From assembly GCF_002387895.1 (NCBI RefSeq), contig NZ_DGLI01000044.1:245940-309939 (forward strand): a stretch of DNA of 64,000 nt, in the 5' to 3' direction. Below, one piece after another: positions 36,489-44,331 of this stretch (positions within the stretch are counted from its first letter, which is position 1; every line of letters begins with the position of its first letter). Source of the DNA: Clostridium sp. UBA4548 (GTDB taxonomy: Bacteria > Bacillota > Clostridia > Clostridiales > Clostridiaceae). The notes under the pieces are model-generated. The model was not told the origin of the DNA, ran no database searches, and saw nothing but the letters and a program-made list of their open reading frames with translations. The position numbers and the translations under genes are program-made.

Positions 36489-37031
36489 CTATTTGCTATT
36501 AAATTTACCATAAAGTAATGCTCCATAGTATTGATCTTCTATATAAAAATGATCTTTTAAATTCCCCTCTAACTGAAACCCGTTCTTTTCTAATATTTTA
36601 GCAGAGCCAATGTTTGCATCTATTACAGTAGCGTGTAGTTTATGTAGTTTAAGAGATTCAAAGGCAAAATCACTCACTAAGGATAGACTGTCTGCACCAT
36701 ATCCTTTGCCCCAGTGGTTCTTATGAAAAACATAACCAATTTCAGCTTTATTTGCTATTTTATCAAAGTTAAATAACATTACTGTACCTATAACTTCATC
36801 TGTGGATTTTAAAGCAACAGATGCGTATAGATGAGTATCAGCTTCCTCACGTTTTATCATAGTTCTAACAAATTCAGTGGTTTCTTCAAGGGACTTCATT
36901 AAGTTCCAACCAATATACTTCTTAACTTCCTTATCTGATGCATAATCATGTACTTTATGAGCATCCTCAGTTTTTAAAGGTTTAAAGTAAATGTTTTTAC
37001 CCTCCAATGAATGAAATAACTCTTTATTCAT
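36489..37031 (-). CDS. GNAT-family acetyltransferase (RimJ/RimL type)
   Basis: This 180-residue enzyme begins EGKNIYFKPLKTEDAHKVHDYA and has the acetyl-CoA segment IGYVFHKNHWGKGYGADSLSLV (about 95-116), closing with IGSAKILEKNGFQLEGNLKDHF. This is the pattern of ribosomal-protein Nalpha-acetylase relatives, many of which act on other amines. The start is ATG behind AAGGAG. It is monocistronic, convergent with the antiporter gene and separated from it by a hairpin. Confidence 0.87.
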   Translation of the reverse strand: MNKELFHSLEGKNIYFKPLKTEDAHKVHDYASDKEVKKYIGWNLMKSLEETTEFVRTMIKREEADTHLYASVALKSTDEVIGTVMLFNFDKIANKAEIGYVFHKNHWGKGYGADSLSLVSDFAFESLKLHKLHATVIDANIGSAKILEKNGFQLEGNLKDHFYIEDQYYGALLYGKFNSK

Positions 37032-37138
37032 TATTATTCTCCTTATCTATTTAGTCTTATCTATGGTGTTATAACTTATATAATTACTATTATTTATTTT
37101 TTATTAGAAAAAAGCAATCTTCTTAGTAAAATTCATTA

Positions 37139-37259
37139 TATAGGAAACCAAAAATTAAACTTAACTTATACATCAGTCCTACCCTGGTTCCCTTAAGTGT
37201 TTATAGATATGAACTTCATTTATAATGAACAAGTTAAAACTCCACCATAGATCCCTATA
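37139..37259 (+). repeat. dispersed palindromic repeat, copy B (121 bp)
   Basis: It starts TATAGGAAACCAAAAATT and ends CATAGATCCCTATA, giving TATAGG/CCTATA ends as in copy A. The central block through CCCTGGTTCCCTTAAG is almost identical to A and C. Its second half is about 15 bp longer because of an ATTTATAATGAAC insertion. Confidence 0.7.
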
Positions 37260-37296
37260 ATATACGTTTTAATAAGTAATTTAGTTATACTTTTTA

Positions 37297-37335
37297 AAAA
37301 AACTCTTGCCTAATTCTAATAGACAAGAGTTTTTT
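37297..37335. terminator. bidirectional hairpin terminator downstream of the RibD-like gene
   Basis: AAAAAACTCTTG (37297-37308) pairs perfectly with CAAGAGTTTTTT (37324-37335); T-runs are present on both strands. It follows the minus-strand reductase gene by about 47 bases. Confidence 0.75.
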
Positions 37336-37381
37336 AGTATATTCACATACCATAGCTAATTAAGTGAAGTTTGAAAACCTC

Positions 37382-37906
37382 CTAGACCTTGCTGTATCTT
37401 AAAATAACAATACCATTGTCCGTAATGTACTCATCCAAATGTAATCTTATTGTTGGATTGTTTCCTAAAAATAGTGGTCTTCCTTTGCCTAATATTATAG
37501 GAATTATGCCAATGATATATTCGTCGATAATGTCTGCTTTAATAAAGCTATCAACAACAACTCCACCACCATACAAATATATGTCTTTGCCTTCCTTCAT
37601 TCTTTCCTCTTCAATTACCTTACATATATCTCCACTTATAAAGTGAAGATTGTCGTGATTTTCCATATTTTCTGTGGTTGCTATATATACTTTTTTACTG
37701 CTATAATCTTTGTGCATATTTTGATCATAACAATTTTTACCCATAATTACAGTATCCACTTCTTCTACAAACTTTTCAAAGTCATACTTTTTTTCAGTAT
37801 TTAATGTATCATCACCATCTCCTACTATCCAATCATATCCACCATCTTCCGAAGCTATATAACCATCAAGACTCACTGCTAAATTTAAAATTATTTTTCT
37901 CTTCAT
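37382..37906 (-). CDS. RibD C-terminal / dihydrofolate reductase-like protein
   Basis: This 174-residue protein has the bacterial reductase fold of the RibD C-terminal family. It starts with ILNLAVSLDGYIASEDGGYDW, continues VDTVIMGKNCYDQNMHKDY with YIATTENMENH, and has the NADPH-loop region KDIYLYGGGVVVDSFIKADI before the final ILGKGRPLFLG strand. These stand-alone relatives are NADPH-dependent reductases of unknown substrate and do not replace true DHFR. ATG follows GGGAGGAATTTATA. It is divergent from a WYL regulator that probably controls it. Confidence 0.87.
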   Translation of the reverse strand: MKRKIILNLAVSLDGYIASEDGGYDWIVGDGDDTLNTEKKYDFEKFVEEVDTVIMGKNCYDQNMHKDYSSKKVYIATTENMENHDNLHFISGDICKVIEEERMKEGKDIYLYGGGVVVDSFIKADIIDEYIIGIIPIILGKGRPLFLGNNPTIRLHLDEYITDNGIVILRYSKV

Positions 37907-37980
37907 TATAAATTCCTCCCCTATTTGAGTATTGTATTTTTAGTTTTACAATAATAACTATTATCCTTTGATTCATAACT

Positions 37981-38014
37981 TATTATACGTTATAATAGTT
38001 GACATCCTATGTCA
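37981..38014. promoter_or_regulatory. two palindromes between the divergent RibD-like and WYL genes
   Basis: TATTATACGTTATAATA (37981-37997, 7-3-7) and TGACATCCTATGTCA (38000-38014, 6-3-6) are both perfect palindromes only two bases apart. They lie next to a TATAAT box and 19 bases before the regulator ATG. Location and symmetry suit binding by the WYL regulator to control both divergent genes. Confidence 0.6.
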
Positions 38015-38032
38015 TATAATTGGAGGAAATTT

Positions 38033-38980
38033 ATGAGAGCAGACAGATTAATTTCTATATTAATGTTACTACAAATACATAAAAAGTTAACTGCTTCTGA
38101 GTTATCAAGAAGACTTGAAGTATCTGTTAGAACTATTTACAGAGACATTGATACTCTTAGTGGTATTGGAGTTCCAATAGTAGCTGATAAAGGCATCAAT
38201 GGAGGAATTAAACTTATTGGAGACTACAAAACCTCTATTACCGGAATAAATAAAAATGAACTTTTCTCTTTATTTCTTCCAACTGGTGATAAAATTTTAG
38301 AGGATTTGGGTAAGGAAAAGCTTAAAGACTCTACAATTCTAAAGATTTTAGGAGACTCTTCCTCAGATGAACTAAAAGAATTTGAAAACCTTCAAAACTA
38401 TATTTATGTAGATATGAATACTTGGAACGAGCCTAACACTATCTTAAATACAGATATTCTTTCATTACTTCAAAATTCTATCTGGAATTCCAACACATTA
38501 AAAATATTATACAGAAAAAAAGATGAAGTAAAAGACGTAGAAGTAAATCCACTGGGATTAGTTTGCAAACGTGGCACTTGGTATTTAGTTGCAATAAACA
38601 ATGACATTATTAAAACCTATAAAGTTACTTCTATTGAGAGTGCTTTATTAACATCCCATATATTTACTAGACCAAATAACTTTAATTTGAAGATTTACTG
38701 GATAGATTCTACAAACAACTTTAAAAGCTTAATTCCAAAATTTACTTTTACTTTTAAAATTAATCCCAAGATATTAAATAATATTAAAGAAAGACAATTT
38801 ATAACTATATCTGAAATCGTAGAAAAGGATGACAATACTTATCTTATAATTAAATTCGATTCCCTTTGGCAAGGTGTAGAATTTGCCTTTGGATATGGTA
38901 AGTCAATAGAAATAATTGAACCAATTGAGGCTATCTCTGAAATTAGAAAAAAAGCTGAAGAAGTTCTTGAGTTGTACTAA
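38033..38980 (+). CDS. WYL-domain transcriptional regulator (YafY type)
   Basis: This is a 315-residue regulator. Its N-terminal winged HTH reads RADRLISILMLLQIHKKLTA, ELSRRLEVSVRTIYRDIDTL, SGIGVPIVADKGINGG. A WYL domain follows, with LKILYRKKDEVKDVEVNPLG and LVCKRGTWYLVAINNDIIKTYK. The WCX end is SLWQGVEFAFGYGKSIEIIEPIE. ATG 38033 is preceded by TGGAGGAAATTT. The ATG at 38009 lies within the palindrome zone and lacks a site. It is divergent from the RibD-like reductase, a standard arrangement for a regulator and its target. Confidence 0.9.
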   Translation: MRADRLISILMLLQIHKKLTASELSRRLEVSVRTIYRDIDTLSGIGVPIVADKGINGGIKLIGDYKTSITGINKNELFSLFLPTGDKILEDLGKEKLKDSTILKILGDSSSDELKEFENLQNYIYVDMNTWNEPNTILNTDILSLLQNSIWNSNTLKILYRKKDEVKDVEVNPLGLVCKRGTWYLVAINNDIIKTYKVTSIESALLTSHIFTRPNNFNLKIYWIDSTNNFKSLIPKFTFTFKINPKILNNIKERQFITISEIVEKDDNTYLIIKFDSLWQGVEFAFGYGKSIEIIEPIEAISEIRKKAEEVLELY

Positions 38981-39078
38981 CGGTGAGATTACAATAAACA
39001 CTCCATTATTTTTTATTTCTATATATAAAAATTTTTAAGCAATTATTTCCTAGGGAATATTTAATAAGCATAATTAAA

Positions 39079-39093
39079 TGATAATTATTATTG
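39079..39093 (+). promoter_or_regulatory. Fur/Zur-like 7-1-7 motif upstream of the ZIP gene
   Basis: TGATAATTATTATTG matches the TGATAATnATTATCA type metal-regulator box at 13 of 15 positions and lies 107 bases before the transporter ATG. In such A/T-rich DNA a chance match is possible. Confidence 0.35.
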
Positions 39094-39200
39094 ATTAAAC
39101 AAGAATTTTTTGGTAAACTATTTATATAAAATAGATATATATATTAATAGTTAATGATTTTTTTAATGGAATAATATTTTTTTAGTTTGGAGGTTTTTTT

Positions 39201-40013
39201 ATGATTAATTGGTTTACAGGGCTAGACCCAGTGATTCAAGCACTTTTAGCAACACTTTTCACTTGGTTTGTGACTGCATTAGGGGCAGCTTTAGTTTTTG
39301 TTTTTAAGACTATCAATAAAAAGGTACTTAATGGAATGTTAGGTTTTGCAGCTGGGGTTATGATTGCTGCAAGTTTTTGGTCTTTACTACAACCTGCTAT
39401 TGAAATGGCAGAGCAATCAGGTACTCCTGCTTGGTTACCTGCAGTTGTCGGCTTTCTAGCTGGAGGGGCTTTCCTATGGACTGTAGATAAAGTAATACCC
39501 CATCTTCATAGTGGAACCCCCACTGATAAAGCGGAAGGTGTAAAGACTGGTTGGCAAAGAAGCGTTTTATTGGTACTTGCAATTACCCTTCACAACATTC
39601 CTGAGGGATTAGCAGTAGGAGTAGCTTTTGGAGCAGTAGCTGCAAATTTACCATCAGCCTCTCTAGCTGGTGCAATAGCATTAGCTCTTGGAATAGGACT
39701 TCAAAACTTTCCAGAAGGAGCAGCAGTTTCTATACCTCTTAGAAGAGAAGGGTTATCTAGAACCAAAAGCTTTTTATACGGGCAAGCATCAGGGGTTGTT
39801 GAACCCATAGCTGGTGTAATAGGTGCAATTGCAGTTATTGGAATGAAATCTATACTTCCATATGCATTATCCTTTGCTGCTGGAGCAATGATATATGTAG
39901 TAGTTGAAGAATTGATACCAGAATCACAGTTAGAGAGAAAATCTGATATAGCTACAATAGGAGCCATGATTGGATTTGCTGTGATGATGTTTTTAGATGT
40001 AGCTTTAGGATAA
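39201..40013 (+). CDS. ZIP-family divalent metal transporter
   Basis: This 270-residue protein has eight helices and imports Zn2+ or other divalent metals in this family. The metal-site motifs are intact: TLHNIPEGLAVGVAFGA in helix 4 and LGIGLQNFPEGAAVSIPLRR in helix 5. The short His-containing cytosolic loop IPHLHSGTPTDKAEG is also present. ATG 39201 follows TTTGGAGG. It is monocistronic, ending at a T-run hairpin. A Fur/Zur-like motif 107 bases upstream may regulate it. Metal specificity is not determined by sequence. Confidence 0.92.
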   Translation: MINWFTGLDPVIQALLATLFTWFVTALGAALVFVFKTINKKVLNGMLGFAAGVMIAASFWSLLQPAIEMAEQSGTPAWLPAVVGFLAGGAFLWTVDKVIPHLHSGTPTDKAEGVKTGWQRSVLLVLAITLHNIPEGLAVGVAFGAVAANLPSASLAGAIALALGIGLQNFPEGAAVSIPLRREGLSRTKSFLYGQASGVVEPIAGVIGAIAVIGMKSILPYALSFAAGAMIYVVVEELIPESQLERKSDIATIGAMIGFAVMMFLDVALG

Positions 40014-40020
40014 TTAAAAG

Positions 40021-40053
40021 GAATTAAGGATACAAATCCTTAATTCTTTTTAT
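40021..40053 (+). terminator. hairpin terminator of the ZIP gene
   Basis: GAATTAAGGA (40021-40030) and TCCTTAATTC (40037-40046) pair perfectly, followed by TTTTTATTT, eight bases after the stop. The next 240 bases up to the propeller gene show no other feature. Confidence 0.85.
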
Positions 40054-40297
40054 TTGCAAAAGAACCCCTTTTTCTCGTGACCTTACTTATTTAAAACTTT
40101 AAAAAAGCTTTATAATATGCTTTGATGTTTCATGATTTATTACTGATTTGTTAATGCAATTACTCCTTATATAAGTCCATAAATTACCTATAACTTTTTA
40201 TAGTCTACAGCTCCTAAAACTATTAACTTATTGCTATGTCCAAGCATATATAATAGTAAGAAAATAAATTCAGGCAAAAATATAGGAGATGATTAGT

Positions 40298-41986
40298 ATG
40301 CCTACATTTGCTTATGTGGCAAATGATAATAATAAAGTTTCAGTTATAGATACAAGTAACAATACAGTGATAAATACTATACCTGTTTTATCTCCTGATA
40401 ATATTGTAAAAGCTATTGCAATAACTCCAGATGGTAGGTATCTTTATGTGACAAATCTTTCTAATGTGGTAGCTGTTATTGACACCTGCTCTAATACTGT
40501 TGTAACAACCATAACTGTTGGAGATTTCCCTGCAGGCATAGCAGTAACCCCAGATGGTAAATATGTCTATGTTGCAAATTCTGGCCTTGCAACCTCTACT
40601 TCAGGCACTGTTTCTGTAATTGACACTACTACAAATTTAGTTATAGCCACCATACCTGTTGACAGAGATCCTGTTGGAGTTGCAATAACTCCAGATGGAA
40701 ACTTCGTTTACATTACTAATTCAAAATCAGATAATGTTTCTGTGATAGACACTGCTACAAATACAGTAGTAACCACCATTGCTGTGGGAGATTTTCCTCA
40801 AGGTATAGCAATAACCCCAAATGGTAACTTTGCTTATGTGGCAAACCAAGGTCAAAGTTCTTTATCTAATACAGTATCTGTAATAAATTTAAGTACCAAT
40901 ACAGTAATAGCAACTATCACCGTTGGACTTGGACCTACTAATGTAGCTATAACTCCAAATGGGAATTTTGTTTATGTTACAAACGTTGGCGATAATACGG
41001 TGTCTGTTATAGATGTAGGAACAAATACAGTGGTAAAAAGTATTCCTGTTGGCCCCTGCCCTTTTGGCATAGCAATAACACCTGATGGAAGCTTTGCTTA
41101 TGTGACAAGAGCCTGTGATAACAATGTATCAGTGATAGCTACAAACACCAATACAGTTGTAGATACTATTCCTGTGGGAGATCTTCCCCTTGGAATAGCA
41201 ATAGGAAATATTAACTTTCCATGTCCAGCTCCATTAGATAGAATGTGTATTGAAACCACAAGAATCTTTGACTCCTGTATGTTCGAAGTTGAAAAAACAA
41301 TAAAAATTCCTACTTCAAATAAAACCCAATCACTTCAATGCCAGGTTTTAGAAAGTAAATGTTCTGTATTAAGTATAACTAAAATAGATGAACAACAGGA
41401 TTTAGTTGACGTTAAATTGCAAATAAAAGTAGTTCTTCGCATAACAAATAACGGTTGTAATAACAGTTGTTTTAAAAAAGTAATAGATTTTCATAAGAAT
41501 GTTACCCTTATGTTGCCTGAAGGTGGAGATTTAAGCTGTGAAATTAATAATGCAACTTGTGGTTGTAGTGAAGTTAGTGAAGGCACAAGAATATGCTGTA
41601 ATAATAATTCAGACTGCACTGTTAAAGTAACTGCAACAGTTAAATCTAAAAAGCTTGTTCAAGTTGAAGTGCCATTTTTAAGAAGCTGTGAATCAAAACA
41701 ATGTACTTCTAATGGTGGAATAAGAATAGCCCCAGGTAGAAGCTATCCATTACCAAGTGTACCTTCAGAGATAAACAGCATTATGTTCCTTGCAAAGACA
41801 GACACAGGTATGACTTCTCAGGTTGTAGTACTTCTTAATGGTCAACCTTTGACTTTTGTAACTGTAACCGAGGAGCTAAAACCTTATAAACTAGTTTTGC
41901 CTGGTGGCCCATACCCTGTTGGAAGTGTCTCATTAAATAATCTAGGAACTTCCAGTATCTATATTCGTAATTTAACTACCAAATAA
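40298..41986 (+). CDS. seven-bladed YVTN beta-propeller with cysteine-rich C-terminal domain
   Basis: This 562-residue protein has seven YVTN repeats filling residues 1-310, each about 42 residues with a VSVID strand, NTVV-TI-V, and an AITPDG turn before Y/F-V-Y-V-T/A-N. Together they make one complete propeller. The rest holds about fifteen cysteines (CPAPLDRMC, TCGCSEVSEG, RICCNNNSDC, RSCESKQC) and ends in a beta-rich tail. No signal peptide or membrane segment is visible. The Cys-rich tail recalls clostridial spore-coat proteins, so a spore-surface role is possible but inferred. ATG 40298 fits TAGGAG; the ATG at 40289 is too close. Confidence 0.82.
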   Translation: MPTFAYVANDNNKVSVIDTSNNTVINTIPVLSPDNIVKAIAITPDGRYLYVTNLSNVVAVIDTCSNTVVTTITVGDFPAGIAVTPDGKYVYVANSGLATSTSGTVSVIDTTTNLVIATIPVDRDPVGVAITPDGNFVYITNSKSDNVSVIDTATNTVVTTIAVGDFPQGIAITPNGNFAYVANQGQSSLSNTVSVINLSTNTVIATITVGLGPTNVAITPNGNFVYVTNVGDNTVSVIDVGTNTVVKSIPVGPCPFGIAITPDGSFAYVTRACDNNVSVIATNTNTVVDTIPVGDLPLGIAIGNINFPCPAPLDRMCIETTRIFDSCMFEVEKTIKIPTSNKTQSLQCQVLESKCSVLSITKIDEQQDLVDVKLQIKVVLRITNNGCNNSCFKKVIDFHKNVTLMLPEGGDLSCEINNATCGCSEVSEGTRICCNNNSDCTVKVTATVKSKKLVQVEVPFLRSCESKQCTSNGGIRIAPGRSYPLPSVPSEINSIMFLAKTDTGMTSQVVVLLNGQPLTFVTVTEELKPYKLVLPGGPYPVGSVSLNNLGTSSIYIRNLTTK

Positions 41987-42073
41987 TTTTCACAGTCTAA
42001 AATATTATATTTAAAATAACTAGCAGAAACCACCTAACATCAGTAAATATAAACTGTAAATAATTAAAAGTTC

Positions 42074-42111
42074 AAAGCACCCTAAGGCAATACTTTAGCC
42101 TTGGGTGCTTT
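42074..42111 (+). terminator. hairpin terminator of the propeller gene
   Basis: AAAGCACCCTAAGGC (42074-42088) pairs with GCCTTGGGTGCTTT (42098-42111), followed by ATTGTGG. It lies between convergent genes and may serve both. Confidence 0.7.
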
Positions 42112-42141
42112 ATTGTGGATAATTCTTATAAAAACTAAGAT

Positions 42142-42507
42142 TTAACCCCTTTTACTAAGTTCCTCTTCTATTAATGCTTTTGAAATATACATAGCTTTTA
42201 TTATTTTCTTTAAGCGGGTATGATGATAGGTTCCCTCTTGAAACTTTTGGTGTGCTTTTTCACATTTACTCATAAGAGAAGTTACGGGGGGTAATGCTTC
42301 TCTTAGCTCTTCTTCTGTATATTTGTCTACAATATTTTCTTCCCCTATTAAGGCTTTTGAAATATACAAGGCTTTTATCCTATTCCTAAGGAGTGTGTGT
42401 TGAGAAGTACCCTCTGGAAACTTTGGATGTATTTTTTCACTTTCATTTATAGCTGAAGCTATAGCTTCTAAGGCTTCTTTCAATTCTTCCCTATTATATT
42501 TTTCCAT
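42142..42507 (-). CDS. small two-repeat helical protein, unrecognised family
   Basis: This 121-residue cytoplasmic protein is made of two similar units of about 57 residues. Both units read EELKEAL/EELREAL, then a SEKIHPKF/CEKAHQKF helix, GTSQHTLLRNRIKALYIS/GTYHHTRLKKIIKAMYIS and KALI. The pattern suggests two helical hairpins. I know similar small clostridial proteins but no function. ATG 42507 follows TGAGGTG. A nearly identical first unit, truncated, lies at 47213-47374, inside a 325-bp duplication that also carries this gene's upstream region. Confidence 0.72.
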   Translation of the reverse strand: MEKYNREELKEALEAIASAINESEKIHPKFPEGTSQHTLLRNRIKALYISKALIGEENIVDKYTEEELREALPPVTSLMSKCEKAHQKFQEGTYHHTRLKKIIKAMYISKALIEEELSKRG

Positions 42508-42678
42508 ACTTTTCACCTCAAATTGTATTTTATAATAATTTTTTGTTAAATACTCTTCATTAACTCTATTTGGATTTTTCTCTCTTTTCTTACTTCCTCT
42601 AAATTGTCTGTATACATAAATTGTCTTTTCATTATAGCACACTACTAAAACCTTGGTACCACAGTGTAGGGTTTAATA
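42354..42678 (-). repeat. 325-bp duplicated segment, complete-gene copy
   Basis: This segment covers the first repeat of the two-repeat gene plus about 170 bp upstream. It matches 47220-47544 in the same orientation over its whole length, with scattered substitutions. It ends in a leader hairpin near 42647-42673 whose pairs covary with the other copy. Confidence 0.8.
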
Positions 42679-42742
42679 AAAATCTACTTCTTAGGCTATG
42701 TGGTTCTCCTAAAGATTAAAGTTGCAACCTTCTCAGATTAAA

Positions 42743-42816
42743 AAAAATACCGTAAAATCCATTTATGAACTGCTACTCTAAAGATAGCATATCATTATGG
42801 ATAGTACGGTATTTTT
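42743..42816. terminator. long imperfect hairpin downstream of ridA-like gene
   Basis: AAAAATACCGTA (42743-42754) pairs with TACGGTATTTTT (42805-42816), and ATCCAT (42757-42762) with ATGGAT (42797-42802). It lies on the 3' side of the RidA gene, with T-runs on both strands. Confidence 0.65.
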
Positions 42817-42894
42817 ATATTACTTTATTACTACTTTATATTATAAAAAGATGTTTTGTTCTTCATTAAATTTTAAAAAGAGTGATAGCAAATA

Positions 42895-43296
42895 TTAGCC
42901 AGCAGCCCAAACTTCAATCTCTATTTTTAGAGAGGTCAAGCCTAAAGCAGAAACATAAGAAATTGTCATTGATGGATAATCCCTTTGAAAAAAATCATCC
43001 CAAATAGAATCAAAATATACCCAATCAATTTCTTCTGTAGCCAATATATTAACTTTAATAATATTACTTGAACTTAAATTTTGTGTTTTAAGAATAGTAT
43101 CTATGTTTTTAATTGTATTTTTTACTTGTTCATTCATATCTAAAGGAATATGATCATTAGAGTCAATTCCTATTTGTCCTGAAAAAACAAATAAATCAGC
43201 ATCCTTTGATACCCTCGTTACATGACTATAATGTCCTACTGGTTTAGGAACTGGTTCCGGATTATATCTTACTACTAGCTTTTCTTTATTATTCAT
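42895..43296 (-). CDS. RidA family protein
   Basis: This 133-residue YjgF/YER057c/UK114-type protein is usually a trimer that deaminates reactive enamine/imine metabolites or binds small ligands. Its core is PVGHYSHVTRVSKDADLFVFSG with QIGIDSNDH, VKNTIKNIDTILK, SNIIKVNI and YPSMTISYVSALGLTSLKIEIE. The usual catalytic Arg (R-P-A-R-x-x) is not present: the motif reads PSMTISYVSA. It may therefore be a non-deaminating ligand-binding relative. ATG 43296 is chosen behind GAGGAGA; an upstream in-frame start at 43353 has no site. Confidence 0.85.
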   Translation of the reverse strand: MNNKEKLVVRYNPEPVPKPVGHYSHVTRVSKDADLFVFSGQIGIDSNDHIPLDMNEQVKNTIKNIDTILKTQNLSSSNIIKVNILATEEIDWVYFDSIWDDFFQRDYPSMTISYVSALGLTSLKIEIEVWAAG

Positions 43297-43570
43297 TTTA
43301 AATGTCTCCTCTAAAATTATTATTTTATCATTTACTGGTAAAAAAGGGCGCACTTACCCCTTAAATAATAAATTTTAGAAAAAAACAGCAGTAGAATACC
43401 CTATGCCAATTGAAAGACTATATAATGCTCTTTTTTTCATAAGATATTCCTCCTTTAAAATAATTTTGTATCCTAATTTATCCTATCATTTATATTAATT
43501 ATTGTCAATTTTTCTCATCTAATCTCAGGTTATTTATACCATTTAAATATGACGAGCTTATTAGTTTCAT

Positions 43571-44314
43571 CTACTCAACACTTATATTTGCTAATGCATC
43601 TTTCATATATTTATAAAGCTCTCCATTGATACCACTTCCTTTTGCTGCATGTGGATTGTCTGAGTAATATCGTTCAGCTGAACTTATAATTTCTGTATCT
43701 CCCCCTGTAAAAAAATCCATTGCTTCCTTCCACTTTCTTGCTAGGCCAACCACTGTTGGATTCTCTACAGATGTTCCCTTTTCCATTTCATATTGAAATG
43801 AAGAAATTAATTCGCCCCAACTACTAGCATACTTATCTGCTTCATTATTATTTAGTTCATTATATTGTTTTTTTATAAGGGTGATTTGCTCCTGTGTAAA
43901 GTATTTCTTTTGATTTTTTATTAATTCAATGGAATTAATAAACTGCTCTAAATTTGGTTTTCTCCAAGAGTTGAAAACCTGCCACAGTTCCTGTAGCTGA
44001 CCCTTTAATTCTTCTTTGAGTTTAATTTCCTGATTTAACCTTTCAATTTGCATCTCTATAATTTCCTTGGGATTATGCTCAGGGTTCTCTAAGAACTCTT
44101 TTATTTTATCTAAAGAAAAATCCAATTCCTTCAGTGACATAATTTGCTGTAGTTTTATGATATCCCCTTCATCATATAAACGATGTCCAGAGTTGGTTCT
44201 AGAGGTTGGACTCAAAAGCCCAATTTCATCGTAATGGTGAAGAGTTCTTATTGTAAGCCCTGTGAGCTTAGATAGCTCACCTACCTTCCAGGTTCTATTC
44301 TGCACTGTGATCAC
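43571..44314 (-). CDS. MerR-family regulator with TipAS domain
   Basis: This is a 247-residue drug-responsive regulator. The MerR HTH (residues 8-75) reads WKVGELSKLTGLTIRTLHHY and DEIGLLSPTSRTNSGHRLYD, followed by a coiled-coil (IEMQIERLNQEIKLKEELKG). A C-terminal TipAS-like helical domain follows (YFTQEQITLIKKQYNELNNN, VGLARKWKEAMDFFTGGD). The start is a GTG, either 44314 or 44305, behind GAAGGAT. It begins 17 bases after the Hsp33 gene, so it may be the second gene of that unit. TipAS proteins bind thiopeptides and other ligands; the inducer here is unknown. Confidence 0.88.
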   Translation of the reverse strand: MITVQNRTWKVGELSKLTGLTIRTLHHYDEIGLLSPTSRTNSGHRLYDEGDIIKLQQIMSLKELDFSLDKIKEFLENPEHNPKEIIEMQIERLNQEIKLKEELKGQLQELWQVFNSWRKPNLEQFINSIELIKNQKKYFTQEQITLIKKQYNELNNNEADKYASSWGELISSFQYEMEKGTSVENPTVVGLARKWKEAMDFFTGGDTEIISSAERYYSDNPHAAKGSGINGELYKYMKDALANISVE

Positions 44315-44331
44315 ATCCTTCTAACTTTCAT

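Noticed and set aside
37999..38020. TTGACA and TATAAT before the WYL regulator as a promoter
   Set aside because: The spacing is ten bases, too short; TTGACA is part of the TGACAT palindrome.
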